From: Chelydra serpentina | Lineage: Eukaryota; Chordata; Testudines; Chelydridae | Assembly: GCA_037349315.1 (NCBI GenBank) | Contig: JBAIAC010000026.1 | Coordinates: forward strand, 23,899,501 to 23,963,500 | DNA: 64,000 nucleotides | Direction: 5' to 3' | Shown: one piece after another, positions 13,405-24,789 of the stretch | Layout of the letters: every line of letters begins with the position of its first letter | Numbering within the stretch: the stretch's first letter is position 1 | Notes under the pieces: generated by a model | Databases searched by the model: none | What the model saw: only the letters and a program-made list of their open reading frames with translations | Told to the model about the DNA's origin: nothing | Program-made: the position numbers and the translations under genes

Positions 13405-13625
13405 CAGTGGTTCTCAAACTTTTTTACTGGTGACCCCTTTCACAAAGCAAGCCTCTGAGTGCAACCCCCCCTTATAAATTAAAAACACTTTTTAATATAT
13501 TTAACACGATTATAAATGCTGGAGACAAAGCGGGGTTTGGGATGGAGGCTGACAGCTCGCGACCCCCCCATGTAATAAGCTCACGACCCCCTGAGGGGTC
13601 CTGACCCCCAGTCTGAGAACCCCGG
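13405..13625. mobile_element. hAT-like MITE (CAGTGGTTCTCAAAC end)
   Basis: Begins CAGTGGTTCTCAAACTTTTT and ends GTCTGAGAACCCCGG, an imperfect inverted pair of the common CAGTGGTTCTCAAAC hAT class. The interior has a run of ACCCCC motifs. The flanks share TAGCA but no exact 8-bp duplication, so it is older than the other hAT MITEs here. Confidence 0.75.
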
Positions 13626-16120
13626 GTAGCAGATTAGATCACAATTGTGAGGCCCCTCATGGATTTCAAGGAGACTTCTGTTTGTCTCTCATCCTTGATT
13701 ATAGAAAGCACTACTTGGGAAATACTATTATATTTTTGGTATTATATCAGAGCCCAGAGACCCCCACACAAGATTGGAGCCCGCCTATGGCAATAATGTT
13801 CATCTTTAGGTATCATCACAGGTAACGCCACCATACACATGAATGGGGTACTTCACATTTTTCCCTAACAAATTTTAGCCACGATGAGTTTTTACCCCAC
13901 GATAAAACAACATATGAAGTTATGTATGTTTTATTTTGGAGAAGTTAGGGGACTGACAACTGGGCTTATGAAGGGAAACTAGCTTCCATCTTAACTATAG
14001 AGCACTAACCATCACTCCACAATGCACTGTGAATCTAACTTTTACCATAGTAATTACTGTCAATATTGAAGGCTAAGGTACCTTTTGTGAAACCCTCAGT
14101 TCATATGTGCCTCGCATGTATAAATCCCTCACACTCACTTCAGTAAACAACATCCTATATTGGAAAAAATAGTTCAGCAAGATATGATAGACTTAGTGTT
14201 TACATGATTAAAAGAAAATGTCTAGAAAAATAAAATTCACATTTCTATTACTAGTGACCAAACCTTTGCACATAAGAGTGAAAAACTAAAGTAAGTTATT
14301 TTAAAGAAAGAGTATGAAATAGTGAAACAAATATGCAATAATAAAGCACCAAGGGTAAAATGAATTTATACATAACACAACTATTTTTCAAAATTTTTGC
14401 TGTGCTTAGATGCCAGTTTGCCTTCTGGCTACAAACACATTCTTCACACACGCTGGGAATGTTGAGGAAAACTAGTCAGCATTCAGAGGATTAATACAGA
14501 TTTCCAGCTCTATGCCTTTAGGCTTAATAGTCAGACATATATTTGTCCTCAGGAGAGGTTAGGGGTTGAAATGCAAATATGCAAACAGAATTCTTTGTTA
14601 AGATATCAAGAAAAAACTCGATCTTTACTACCGTTTAATAAATCCTTGCAATTTTATGGATTTATTTAAATGCAGCATTGTGTCTTACTATTTTGAACGA
14701 GAAAACAATGCAAGAAAACAAACACATTCATTCTGACTAAAATTTGTTCTCTAGAGGAAAAATGACATACACCCTTGACAGCTTATTTACCAAACTCACT
14801 AAAGATTTATTGATTTATCAATCAGTGCCTTGAGCATTTGCTTCTCCCCTAGGGAAAATTAACAATTCCAGCTAACCTAATATATTCTACGTATGAACTA
14901 AGTGAATGAAAGAATCAATCCTGGCACAATTTACAACATCCAGTAAGAAAAAAAAAAAAGCTGTCCCTTTTGGTGTATGTAAAATTGAAAGCCATGCTAA
15001 CGAAGAATAAATGCTTATGTTGCTTACTAATACAAAAAATATTTATTAAGACAGTACAATTGAACCCAACATACATTTTAAACCATTTAAATACTCAGTG
15101 GGAGGCAAGTGCATTGGAAAATAAAAAATTGAATGATTTTGCTTCTAGATTAATACTAAGTACTACCACTATTAGTTGCAATGCTGACATGCCTCAGAGC
15201 AGAGATATTTCACAACGTCCTACAAATTCTCTTTAACTCTACCTGTAAAAGTCTAAGCTTGTCAATTAATTACTGGTTTGATGAGGTCAGATCAAAGTAA
15301 GTATCCTGAAGGAAGAATGTGACAGTCTAAGAATACTTTCCCATTTTAGCAAATAAATAGGAAAAAGGGGCAATATTTTAAAAGGAATTAAAATGCACTT
15401 ACATCAATGAAAAAATTAAAATGAAGGTGGGAGGGAGGTAAAAGCAGTAAATAACACATTAGTGTTCCACTAAAAGTATTAAAAACACTAAAACATATAA
15501 TGTACAATATAAAAATCAAACCATATAACGTACAATAATATTTATAAAAGTTTGAAGGGTATTCAAAATAACAGGCACAGCAGCTCAATAAACCCATGCT
15601 ACTGGGCTGAACTTCTGCAGCTCCTGACCACTACAGGAACTCAAAGAATGTCCCAAGTTGTGCCACACAATCAAATCACATCAACAGAAGATAAGGCAAT
15701 GAAGTTTCTCTCTTCAATTCTAAAGAACAGAGTTTTCCCTAGGCTTCATACCTGCAGCTGACCAGCACAAACCTATCTATATACAGTATGCCCTGCTGTC
15801 ACCGTTAGGATCATCTCAACAAGGTACATCTCATGGGAGTGTTAAAATCTGATTAATAAAAATAGCTGTATTACACACTTCTGAAAACCCCATCTACCTA
15901 GATAGCTTCCTTTACTAAAAAAATAATTCGTATTCACAAAAAGTGATTTGTAAGGTTTATTAAATATTTTAAAAATCTGCATCATGGGGGGGAAATCTGG
16001 CGTCTTCCCTTTTTTTACAAAACGTTGAAATAAATAAGCAGATTGCCATCCAATCAAGGTGCATGAGAAATCTAGGAATTATTGTACCATACTGCCCTCT
16101 GGTGTTAAACCAATTCTAAT

Positions 16121-16163
16121 GTGTGTGTGAGTGTGTGTGTGTGTGAGTGTGTGTGTGTGTGTG

Positions 16164-16217
<54 letters not shown>

Positions 16218-16238
16218 TGTGTGTGTGTGAGAGAGAGG
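16121..16238. repeat. Compound microsatellite (GT)n(GA)n, 24 bp from the exon 9 donor
   Basis: About 118 bp of alternating GT and GA tracts. In the TAF4 transcript sense it reads (CA)n and (TC)n just inside intron 9. Confidence 0.97.
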
Positions 16239-16262
16239 GTTGTTGTTGTTTTGTGGTTTTAC

Positions 16263-16377
16263 CTGAAAGATCCACCTCCAGGGTCATTCAGCTTGTTTTT
16301 CTGATTTGCAGAGACCTGAACACCAAAGCCCCCAGGACTTTGGCTGGCTTGTATTGTTGGTGCCTTCCCTACTGTGC
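16263..16377 (-). CDS. TAF4: TAF4 coding exon 9
   Basis: 115 bp, residues 798-835 with split codons at both ends. The last part, NQKNKL..DPGGGSFR, matches the conserved QKNKL-x-x-PGGGSFR stretch directly before the TAF4 histone-fold region. The acceptor is TTTTTCAG|GCACAG and the donor TTTCAG|GTAAAACC. The donor is followed about 24 nt downstream by a long CA/TC microsatellite in the transcript sense. Confidence 0.93.
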
Positions 16378-17070
16378 CTGAAAAACACCAAGCAATGTTA
16401 TTATGAGCTGTCTTAGACAATTTACATCAAAGAACCTTCTGTCCAGGAACTAAATTTAACTGTCTCTAAATTGCAAACAAAAGGAAAGCTGATATTTTTA
16501 AAGGTTCCATTGCTGAAGAAGAGAGAACAATTTAAAAAATACAGATGAATGTTAACTTTTTTTCCAACATTTACTTATGAAAAAATTGAAGATTCTAATA
16601 CTGCAAACCATTGTTCATAGCTGGCTAAAATATAATTAACGGCAATAAATATGTTTGTAACTACCAGTAAACTGCTCTTCTACTTAATCTGCACAGAATA
16701 AGCAAACAGGAACTGAAATAACTTATTTTAAAAGATAAGCAAGTTTTACCATCTAAGAGTTTTGGTAAAAATCATGTTTAAAGATATTCGATAATACTGT
16801 AGTATTTTGTCTTTGAAAAGTAAAGTATATTTTCTTATTTTCCTATATAATGGTTCATTTTGTTACAATGGACAAGCGCACATTTTCAGAATTAAAAAAA
16901 CAGCTTGAGTTACTGTTTTACACAGTACATAAAAATGTGTAAAATTTGAAATAAAATCCTATTTAAAGCTCTACACTTATTTTCTCATTTAAAAAAATAT
17001 TTTGTAAGCAGTTCACTTCTGTATTTATTCTATGAAAAAATACTTTCAAATACAGAGTTATATAAATCAA

Positions 17071-17166
17071 AGTAAAGATTTTCAAATGGGCCTAGATGCA
17101 CGCAATTCCCATTGAAAATCAATAGGAATTGGTCATCTAATTCCCATCAGTACTTTAGAAAATTCC
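17071..17166. repeat. Palindromic MITE, related to the 3069-3233 copy
   Basis: GATTTTCAAATGGGCC..CCCATTGAAAATCAATAGG..TTAGAAAATT forms a degenerate palindrome around a CCATTGAAAATCAATAGG centre. Confidence 0.5.
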
Positions 17167-18521
17167 AACCAAAACAAGTAACAAATTTCTGTTACTAATT
17201 AGCAATACAAATGACCATAAAGCAATAGAGCTCTGAATTATCAATGCAAGGAAACATTATACCAGGGCTTGAATTAAAAAGTTTTGATCAAGTGGAATTT
17301 TTACATTTTTAAGTGATACTTTAGTTTACTGCTTATGTGCTTTATTAGTCACATCTACTCATGCTATAGGTGGCCTGATTCTCTTTATCGCTCTTCAGTG
17401 GAAGCCCTTTTTAGGCATGTATAAGATATTGAAAATTAAGGTATTCTGAATTGATAAGTTCTTCCCTTTTTATGCTTACAAATCTCAATTACTATTATTG
17501 AGTTACATGCACATGTAAATAAGACCTTGAGATACCTTCAAAATCATCTGAAAGACTTTCTTGCAGTAGTCTTATGACTCATTTAATATCTGCAAGTGGG
17601 CATGCTTTCATGAACCTTTGTGATTTATATTATTTTTTGTTTCGTAAGCCCTAAAATCTAAAACATGATTAGCTGAACTAATACATTATTTAACATATGC
17701 TTTTCTGTAACAAAAGGGTTTGCCTTGACTGAGGACAGCATTTTTTTTTTAATTCTAAAATCTTTGTTCAGCTCCAGTCTGAGTTCTCAAAACAAAATTT
17801 ATTTGACAGTCTTTGTTCAACCCCACAGTCTACTGTGTATTACAGAAACCTCTGTATGAAGCCTCAATCTTGGAAAATCCACAGTAAGATTTAGGCCGTC
17901 AGTTTCTAGACCCAGGGAATGAACATGTATTGTGACATATTGAAGATCCATGAGATGACACAAATAGCATTAATCCTTTAGCTGGTCAACTCATGTATCT
18001 ATTTCAGATAAACTAATTAGAAGACTTTTTATTGAGTGAACTGGAAAGCATGGGATAATGAATGAAATAGAAGAAAAATTAACATAGTTCAGCATGTGCT
18101 ATTTCTGTTCAGGAGACTCAAAGGGGCATCAATAATAAAAAAGCTGCAGAGGCTCTGGCAAGGTGTAACAGATTTAATGTATACTGTTAAAAATAAAGTA
18201 ATGAAATAGTAGTAATGTTCATCCAGAATTAATTAGCATCAATAGTTTGATTTTTCTATGGATGCTAAAACTTTGATCCAAGAATATTACAGAAAGTACA
18301 GCAATGCAGTAGTCAATCCTTTAGTTTCCTGAAAGCAATCTAAACATATATAAAACTGTCATATCTAAACTGTATATAGAGAATTAAATTACACTTGCCT
18401 TCACCTTAGGAATATGAATTTTCTCAAATGGATGTGACAGAATGTAATTAAGTATGAGGTTTTAAATCTGGGATGATGTATACTTCCTTTTCTATTTTAA
18501 ACAGCTACTGTATGTATATAA

Positions 18522-18836
18522 AAAGAAAACAAGAAAAATACCTGTGGCACCTTAGAGACTAACAAATGTATTTCAGCATAAGCTTTCGTGGGTTAAGAAC
18601 CCACTTCATCGGATGCATGGAATGGAACATACAGTGAACAGATATTTATACATTCAAAGAAACATGAGAAGGTGGAAGTGTCTATACCAATGTTAAGAGG
18701 CTAATTAATTGAAAGGAACTGTTCTTAACCCACGAAAGCTTATGCTGAAATACATTTGTTAGTCTCTAAGGTGCCACAGGTATTTTTCTTGTTTTCTTTT
18801 TGCTGACACACACTAACACGGCTACTACACTGAAAC
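18522..18836. mobile_element. Retroposed repeat with perfect 81-nt inverted arms and 14-bp target duplication
   Basis: Positions 18520-18600 and 18721-18801 are perfect reverse complements over 81 nt, separated by a 120-nt loop. The right arm is followed by GACACACACTAACACGGCTACTACACTGAAACC, given here in two parts: GACACACACTAACACG and GCTACTACACTGAAACC. CTGTATGTATATAA flanks the whole unit at 18508-18521 and 18837-18850. The 14-bp duplication suggests target-primed retroposition more than a cut-and-paste element. The arm motif (GTGGCACCTTAGAGACTAAC) belongs to a repeat family I have seen in reptile sequence but cannot name. Confidence 0.85.
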
Positions 18837-19074
18837 CTGTATGTATATAAGCAACAATTTCCTAGGTTGCATACTTCGTTGTTGCAAGACCCAAAGCAAA
18901 GATAAACAAAGATATCATTATCAAGGTTTCTATTAAGGCAGCCCACCACAATTTGCAACAACTTTTTAAAATTAAAATCAGCTGTTGGACTGGATTCCTC
19001 AAGAGACTGATAATGACATACAGTATTTCACCATTAGGTCACAGGTTTAAGTGTAGGCAGCAGGGTCTGGAGGA

Positions 19075-19180
19075 ATAAGCCTGAGATTAGGCGTCAGTAG
19101 GTGCCTAGTTCTAATCCTGGCTCTGCCAATGATTCACTGGTGTAGCCTTTGCAAAGCAAGTTTACACCCCACTGGCTCAG
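19075..19180 (-). repeat. MIR-like SINE remnant
   Basis: TAATCCTGGCTCTGCCA followed by GGCTCAGTTTCCCC reads as antisense MIR core, truncated at the MITE cluster that follows. Confidence 0.5.
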
Positions 19181-19194
19181 TTTCCCCAGCTGCA

Positions 19195-19555
19195 TAGCCT
19201 GGTATACACCATTTTTGTACTGGTGTAATTACTTCAGTAAGGGGTGTGAATTTTTACTTAAACAATTATTACGTAGTTATACCAGTACAGTCCCTCATGT
19301 GGATGCAGTTATATAACTATAAACATGCCTGACAGTCTGCCTACACTGAAAAGTTGTAGTGCTTTAACTATACTGGTAAAGTTAAAGCAGCACAAACCCC
19401 GTTATACCAGGCTAAAGGTGCTTTGTCCTGGTATACCTATTCCTGTATGGGGAGGGGGAATGTGTTATACTGTATAACTGTGTTCACATTAGGGGGATTG
19501 TACTGTTTTAACTATACTGAGATAGTTAAAGCAGTATAACTTACATGCAGACAAG
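19195..19555. repeat. MITE cluster with TATACTGG/CCAGTATA and TAAAGCAGTATAAC motifs
   Basis: Repeated sense/antisense motifs (TTTAACTATACTGGTAAAG, TAACTATACTGAGATAGTTA) with ends such as CTGCCTACACTG and CATGCAGACAAGCC. Similar motifs occur around the Harbinger insertion at 59-63 kb. Borders are uncertain; probably two adjacent elements. Confidence 0.5.
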
Positions 19556-21053
19556 CCTGTAAACAGAGATAACAATACTCATCACACTTAGGGGAGTTTT
19601 AAGAATTAATGTTTCTAAATGCTTTGAATGTGTAAAGCTTTATATAAATGCTAAGAATTATTCTTTAGACAGGATTGTGAATATCACCTGTTACCACCTG
19701 ATGGCCAATCAATGGGCTACATGAAATAAATGTGGTTTTTAGCCATAGTTTAACAGAGATATCCACATCATGCAAACTTCCATCACCATTAGCATCACTG
19801 TTGGCATTCTCAGCACAGAGGCCAAGCACTGAATAGGCATGAAAATCAAATTAACCTTCTCACATTAAGGTACACCAATCAGGATTATGGGTGTGAAAGC
19901 TTTCACTCTCATGACATATCAAATACTTTTTGTGTTAATAAATTTAGGATCTTAGTATCAGTGTTGTCAATCCAATAATTCTTTTCAGAAGTAAACTCAC
20001 TTCAACCCTGACTGGAGAAAGCAGTCCCAAGCGTGAAAAGATAGATCAGTCTCCATGCTCACGCAACCCTTGGCCTCTCTGAAGTGAATGGCCAGTTAGA
20101 GTGTCAACTGGTGCTAATCGTAATGGCGGGTTTAGGATGTATATACTTGCCCATGGGCAACAGGAGAGACCAAACTACTCATCAGACAGACCATAATGAT
20201 TTTAGACATTCCCAATCTAGACTGGATTCAGACTGAAGACCTTAAGATGACAAGCTCTGTATACCATTACAAATACTCAATTATCTAACTGCCTGCATCC
20301 AAAAAGATATTTGACAACTGTAAAGAGAAACAAGGTTAAAGATGGCAAGTAATAAAGGGGTGTTGGGAAACACACACAAGAACCTCTAGGGAGATAAGGA
20401 GGACAGAATAAGCCAGTCCATTAATCTATTTTTGCACCGCTGTATGGAACATCCAGGTTCAACACCTAGCCTCTTGCACCCCAGACTGTCAGTGGCTAGG
20501 CATGCTGCATGCAGCACTCCATCTCTGGCATCACAAAAAGTAACTTTGGTGGCAGATGAAAGGCATATAGCTGAAAAGTTTCTCAAAGGAGTCCTACCTG
20601 GACCTCTATAGCTGAAAAGAACAGTGGCTACAATGTGTGGCCTCAAGGGTGAGAGATAAAGCAGGGAGACTAAACCGAAGCATTCCCAGGGCTGCATCAA
20701 AAAAGTGAAGAAACTCTTTCCCACACCATGGGGAAAAGTCATACAATAAAACAGTAAAAACCAAATCCCTCACTTCATTCGGACCGTCACACAAGAAACT
20801 GCTGAGTGAAACCTGGGCAATTTAGAATGTGGCCCTAAATTAGTAGTTACAAAAAAGTTAGCTATATCAGTCTGAAAAATATGTCCAAATTATACAGTGA
20901 AAACATGCATTTTCAGCCAGGAAAGAAGTAAAAGGTAATGTCAAGGCTGCCAATGTCAACACTAAGTTTTCCCCATGCTACTACTTTGTAATAAAATTAC
21001 AATGACATTTATACAAATGTAACATAAGCTCACTAGAATATTTAAACCCATAC

Positions 21054-21159
21054 CTTGTGGTCTAATGGTCTGAGTTATTACCACTGGCATCCTAATCTGG
21101 GTAGTCTGGCAAGCAGGGTTTCGTTTCACAGTTTGAGCAGATGTTGACTGGATAATCTG
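21054..21159 (-). CDS. TAF4: TAF4 coding exon 8
   Basis: 106 bp, residues 763-797 plus one base, ending phase 1. The acceptor is CAATAATAG|CAGATT and the donor ACCACAAG|GTATGGG. The peptide QIIQSTSAQTVKRNP and the following IRMPVVITQTIRPQ fit the Gln/Val/Pro-rich linker before the histone-fold region. Phase joins correctly to exon 9. A palindromic TG/CA microsatellite lies about 160 bp upstream in intron 7. Confidence 0.82.
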
Positions 21160-21316
21160 CTATTATTGAAAAAAAGTATACTTATATTATACTCTATACA
21201 CAAACACACACAACGTGTATATATATATATTAACATGTATAATTACTAATATAAGCATGTGGGTCTCTAAAGCACAGCCAGCTGGTGACAAAAGTCATAT
21301 TTATGTCATGTATGTG

Positions 21317-21356
21317 GTTGTGTGTGTGTATACACACACACACACACACACACACG
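21317..21356. repeat. Palindromic (TG)n-TA-(CA)n microsatellite
   Basis: GTTGTGTGTGTGTATACACA followed by further CA units. Self-complementary, so able to form a cruciform or Z-DNA. Lies about 160 bp upstream of the exon 8 acceptor. A shorter AT/GT tract lies at 21205-21240. Confidence 0.95.
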
Positions 21357-22017
21357 TGTCAGCAGTATGCTTTTGAAAAAAAATAACCATAAATACTGTT
21401 TGGTAAAAAAGTCATTTTCTTGATCCAAAAATACTGTTTTTCACAGGTGTGAGATCAAAAATAAAGCTCTGGGGTTTTTTAAAATAAAATTTTACTAAGA
21501 AGGAAAAACGTTTTAGGAAATCTTCATACCGGTCACCAGTTTCAGTGGTGTTCACCTACAGAGCCATAGGCTTTTCCTTTTTTTGCTATTTTTGTTAGTA
21601 CACCTCTGCATTTTTAATAAATATTAAAAGTTAAATCTCAAGTGGTTATGCAAGACCTGGATGCACAAATGGGAAACAGGGACTTTTTATAGTCACTGGG
21701 TTAGCTTTTAACTTGTACCATTTATTTGTAAAATCAGAGAATTTTATTGCTTCAATTAATCTTGGGCCAAAGCCTACTGCCCTTAATGAAATTCTCAATT
21801 AAGTCAGAACAAGATAAGAACCTTTCAACTTGATCCCTTATAAATAAAAACAGAACAACAAAATCTGCAAGGGTCATGTCTCAATGATATCAAAATACAT
21901 GTTCATAATGTCAGGAACAGGATAGCACAGATGTAGAACAGCAGACTGTCGAGTACACGTGGCTTTCTCAGAGGGAGAAGAAATCCATAAATAAACTAAA
22001 ATATTGCAGGAAATGTT

Positions 22018-22231
22018 TAATGATTTTGTATGAGAGAGAGAGGGGGGGAACTGCATCCACTTTAAAGGATGGTAATGACAACAGCCATGACTGGTTGAAG
22101 ATAAAGCTATACAGACAACTCAGGGTCCTGAAGACATCACAACTCATACAACCTTCACAGGGTTAAGCTGTATCATTACCATCCTTTAAAGTGGATGCAG
22201 GTCCTCTTTCTCTCTCATACAAAATCATTAC
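22018..22231. repeat. Inverted repeat, arms about 60 bp
   Basis: CTGCATCCACTTTAAAGGAT and the rest of the block at 22051-22078 is perfectly inverted at 22173-22200 (28 nt). A second block (TAATGATTTTGTATGAGAGAG) is inverted at 22210-22231. The loop is about 95 nt. Likely a fold-back MITE; no target duplication found. Confidence 0.75.
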
Positions 22232-22539
22232 ACTTTTCTGGCAGGAAAACTGTACTACAATTCAGACTGCAACCTGATTTAATATGTTACACAGAGCAAA
22301 CAGGAAACAATGCATCTTTGTTTGGTTCATCAGCATTATTCTTACGAACTGTACCTCAGAACACCTTACAACTATACAGGCCAAATCCCAGACTTAAAAA
22401 GGATTATACAATACAGTGAAAATGAGAAATAATGCTTACAAATCAGTTTTGAAAATAGATTGAGAAGGAATGGAGGTAGGAAGATAAAGGAACTTTTCCA
22501 TCACCAGAAATTGAACAAAAGGTTCCTGCATCATAAACA

Positions 22540-23130
22540 GTGAAATCATGGGAAGAGGGAAGGAGATTGGGATTAGTTAAACAGAGGGAGTGTGAAGAGG
22601 AACTGAATGAAACATGGTTGGTAGGGCAGGCTAAAGTAAGACCATGGAGTTTTCAAAACAAGGGGGGCAATTCTGAATTGTGCCTGAAATTAATGAGGAT
22701 CCAATGGAGGAGTACAAGGATGGGCATGATGTGTGGTCATGATTCTTTGTATGTGAGAGAAGACAGGCAGCAGCATTCCGTACATGCTGGAATTTGGAAA
22801 AGAGGGAGGCCATAGTCAATCTGAGAGGAGACAAAGACATGCATGGATGAGGAGTCATCATCACTGTGTACGCAAGCAATGTTACAGAGGTGGGGATACC
22901 AACTTGCAAAAACAGGAAAAGTGGGAGGGAACAAGAAAGTTCAATGAAAAAGGAGGCAGCTACACTTATGGACAGAGAAAGGAAAAAGGAGGTCTTTATT
23001 AAGCTGGGAGACAGAGCAGCTGGATGTATTGGGGAATGCTCCTTTTGCCCAAGAGAAACACTTCTACCTTTAAAGCATTTGGATGAACCAAGACAGGCAA
23101 GGAGTGAATAGGGAAGAGTCATTAAAGACA
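22540..23130. repeat. Possible degenerate LINE (L3/CR1-like) remnant
   Basis: The phrase order (GCAGCATTCCGTACATGCTG, then a GAGGCCATAGTCAATCTGAG segment, then GATGAGGAGTCATC) resembles an ancient amniote LINE remnant. The frames here are open by composition, not by conserved protein. Weak call. Confidence 0.3.
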
Positions 23131-23716
23131 ATTATCATCAGAGTATCAGCCAAACTTCAAGGTAGAAAAACACGATCTAGAAGAAAAAGAGGAGCTTGGT
23201 AACTGAAAATATTAAGAGAAAGGAGAACTGAAGAACAAGTGTGTTTTAATAGGAAGGAAGACAATAGTCCACGATGTCATAGGGTACTCTGATCTGAAAG
23301 GCAGAAAAGCTAATTCTCTCAACCACACCTCTCTCTAGTTGCCATGCTCACAATATTCTTTCAAACTAAGTTTTACTCTTGTGATAGCAGGTAAACTTCT
23401 CCTCTCTCTGACGTCAATACCTGTTTTCATTTCCTGAGACATTCTACTCTCCTTTGAGATGATGTAAAATGACAGATTTTAAAGAGTTGAGAAGGTTTGA
23501 TACGAAAGACAAGGCAATTATTGATAGTGGGTTAACAGAGAGAGAAAGGGTCTGGGCAACAGGAACAATAGGAGTGGAGAAGAGAGTCCAGAGAACAGAC
23601 AGTTCTCTATGAAAAATTTCAAGTGAGGTAGGGAGTATAAAATGAGGGTAAATATACTGGGATGGAAAGCAGAAAAAATAAAGTGAAAATAAAAAGTATT
23701 GCCAAATTTATATAAT

Positions 23717-23945
23717 CACTGTCACTGTCATCGATCGGTCTATCAGCCCTCACAGAGAGAGTGCCGATCACAACACATTAGATGTGTTGTTCTAGCCAGT
23801 CCTCCAACTACCCGCTGGCCAGGCTGTCAGTAGCACCGGACCCCCGATTGACATAGCGCACAGCAGCCTAGAACTCCTGAGCGATCTGCCAACCGCAGCC
23901 TCCCAAGCAGCTGGGATTACAGGCGCGCGTCACCACACCGGGCTT
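23717..23945 (-). mobile_element. 7SL RNA-derived chimeric retroelement with 12-bp target duplication
   Basis: In the minus sense the 5' about 110 nt follow 7SL RNA (GCCCGGTGTGGTG, GCGCGCCTGTAATCCCAGCT, AGGAGTTCTAGGCTG, TGTGCGCTATGTCAATCGGG). There is a 6-nt gap where 7SL reads TTGAGTCC. It then leaves the 7SL S domain and continues CTACTGACAGCCTGGCCAGC, possibly the 7SL 3' end. The tail is unrecognised and structured and ends in (GACAGT)2G, without poly(A). AATTTATATAAT flanks it at 23705-23716 and 23946-23957. The 7SL relationship rests on a remembered 7SL sequence; SINE status is inference. Confidence 0.85.
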
Positions 23946-24429
23946 AATTTATATAATAAAACAAAATTATTTAAAAGAAAAGGAATCCCATTATTCCCTG
24001 TCCATGCTATCTGCATAGCCTACACGTGGCAACGGGCATCTAATAGCAGGCTGCTACTCCCCCACCCAAGCAGGTGGGCAGGGAGTGGGCAGAGTACAAC
24101 CCCCTCTGACAACACAGCTATATACTGGCTCCTTAGTTGGCCTGGGTTGTAAAGTTACAATCCAGCCCTTTGTGCATTAAAACAAGTCTTACACAGAAGC
24201 ACTTCAGCCAGCAGCTTGAGCATGCTGAACTAACAAATGTTTTCACACAATTACATGCAAGACATAGCAATAAAGACAACAGCATAGAAAATAAACACAC
24301 TGGAAATGACGCAATTCTGAATATAATATTCTCTGTTTGGTATTTTTTATTTTTTTCTCACAATTAAGTGAGAAAATAGTGGAAGAAATAAATAAGCCAT
24401 TTAACTTGTATATGCACACAGTACAGAAT

Positions 24430-24557
24430 GGCTATGGTTTGATATGACATTTATCTTCACTCATGAGTAAACACTTGCTAACTCACTTGTGGCTATGCCA
24501 CTTGTGATTTATCAGTCTACTCACTCCTGAAGATAAATGTCATATCAAACCTTAGCT
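24430..24557. repeat. Hairpin with 24-nt perfect core
   Basis: GGTTTGATATGACATTTATC and four more bases on the left arm are perfectly inverted on the right arm. The arms extend to about 40 nt with a few mismatches, around a 48-nt loop. Confidence 0.75.
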
Positions 24558-24789
24558 ATCATGTAATCTGGCAGCATTAACTCACTTCTATCTTGCTTTT
24601 GTGGGTTTGGATTTCATATATAACATTAGTGTTGCTATCCGGGGCCAAATTTGTACAACTTGCCTCAAAAATTATGCTTGTAAAATTGCATATGCATTTG
24701 TGTTTTCTCCTCACACATTAATTTAAAAAAGACAATTAATTTTTTTTAAACCATTTTTTTAAAAATCAAACAGACAGCATCTTCTAGTA

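Larger units (their letters stand above)
4176..16262 (-). other. TAF4 intron 9
   Basis: 12 kb. Recognised contents are a hAT MITE (6765-7194), a tRNA-like SINE (9025-9185), a palindromic repeat (about 10776-10890), a fold-back hAT element (10993-12676), a hAT-like MITE (13405-13625) and a microsatellite at its donor end. The stretches 4176-6750, 7210-9000, 9930-10770 and 13640-16100 are AT-rich with scattered short frames and nothing I can identify. Confidence 0.8.
16378..21053 (-). other. TAF4 intron 8
   Basis: Contains a palindromic MITE (17071-17166), the perfect hairpin element (18522-18836), a MIR-like remnant (19075-19180) and a MITE cluster (19195-19555). 20380-20800 has a 118-codon minus frame that I do not recognise. 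The remainder is AT-rich with nothing identified. Confidence 0.75.

Noticed and set aside
16105..16381. 60- and 86-codon frames of Cys/Val/Glu/Arg or Ser/His/Thr repeats
   Set aside because: Translation of the GT/GA microsatellite; the true coding part is TAF4 exon 9 on the minus strand.
20386..20794. 118-codon minus frame
   Set aside because: No family resemblance, no splice context fitting TAF4, and a phase that does not join exons 8 and 9.
22540..23131. 166-codon minus frame and overlapping plus frames
   Set aside because: Low-complexity, no domain; region looks like a degenerate LINE remnant.
23860..23945. Primate Alu contamination
   Set aside because: The sequence departs from Alu and 7SL at many sites and is bounded by target duplications of local sequence, so it is a resident insertion.
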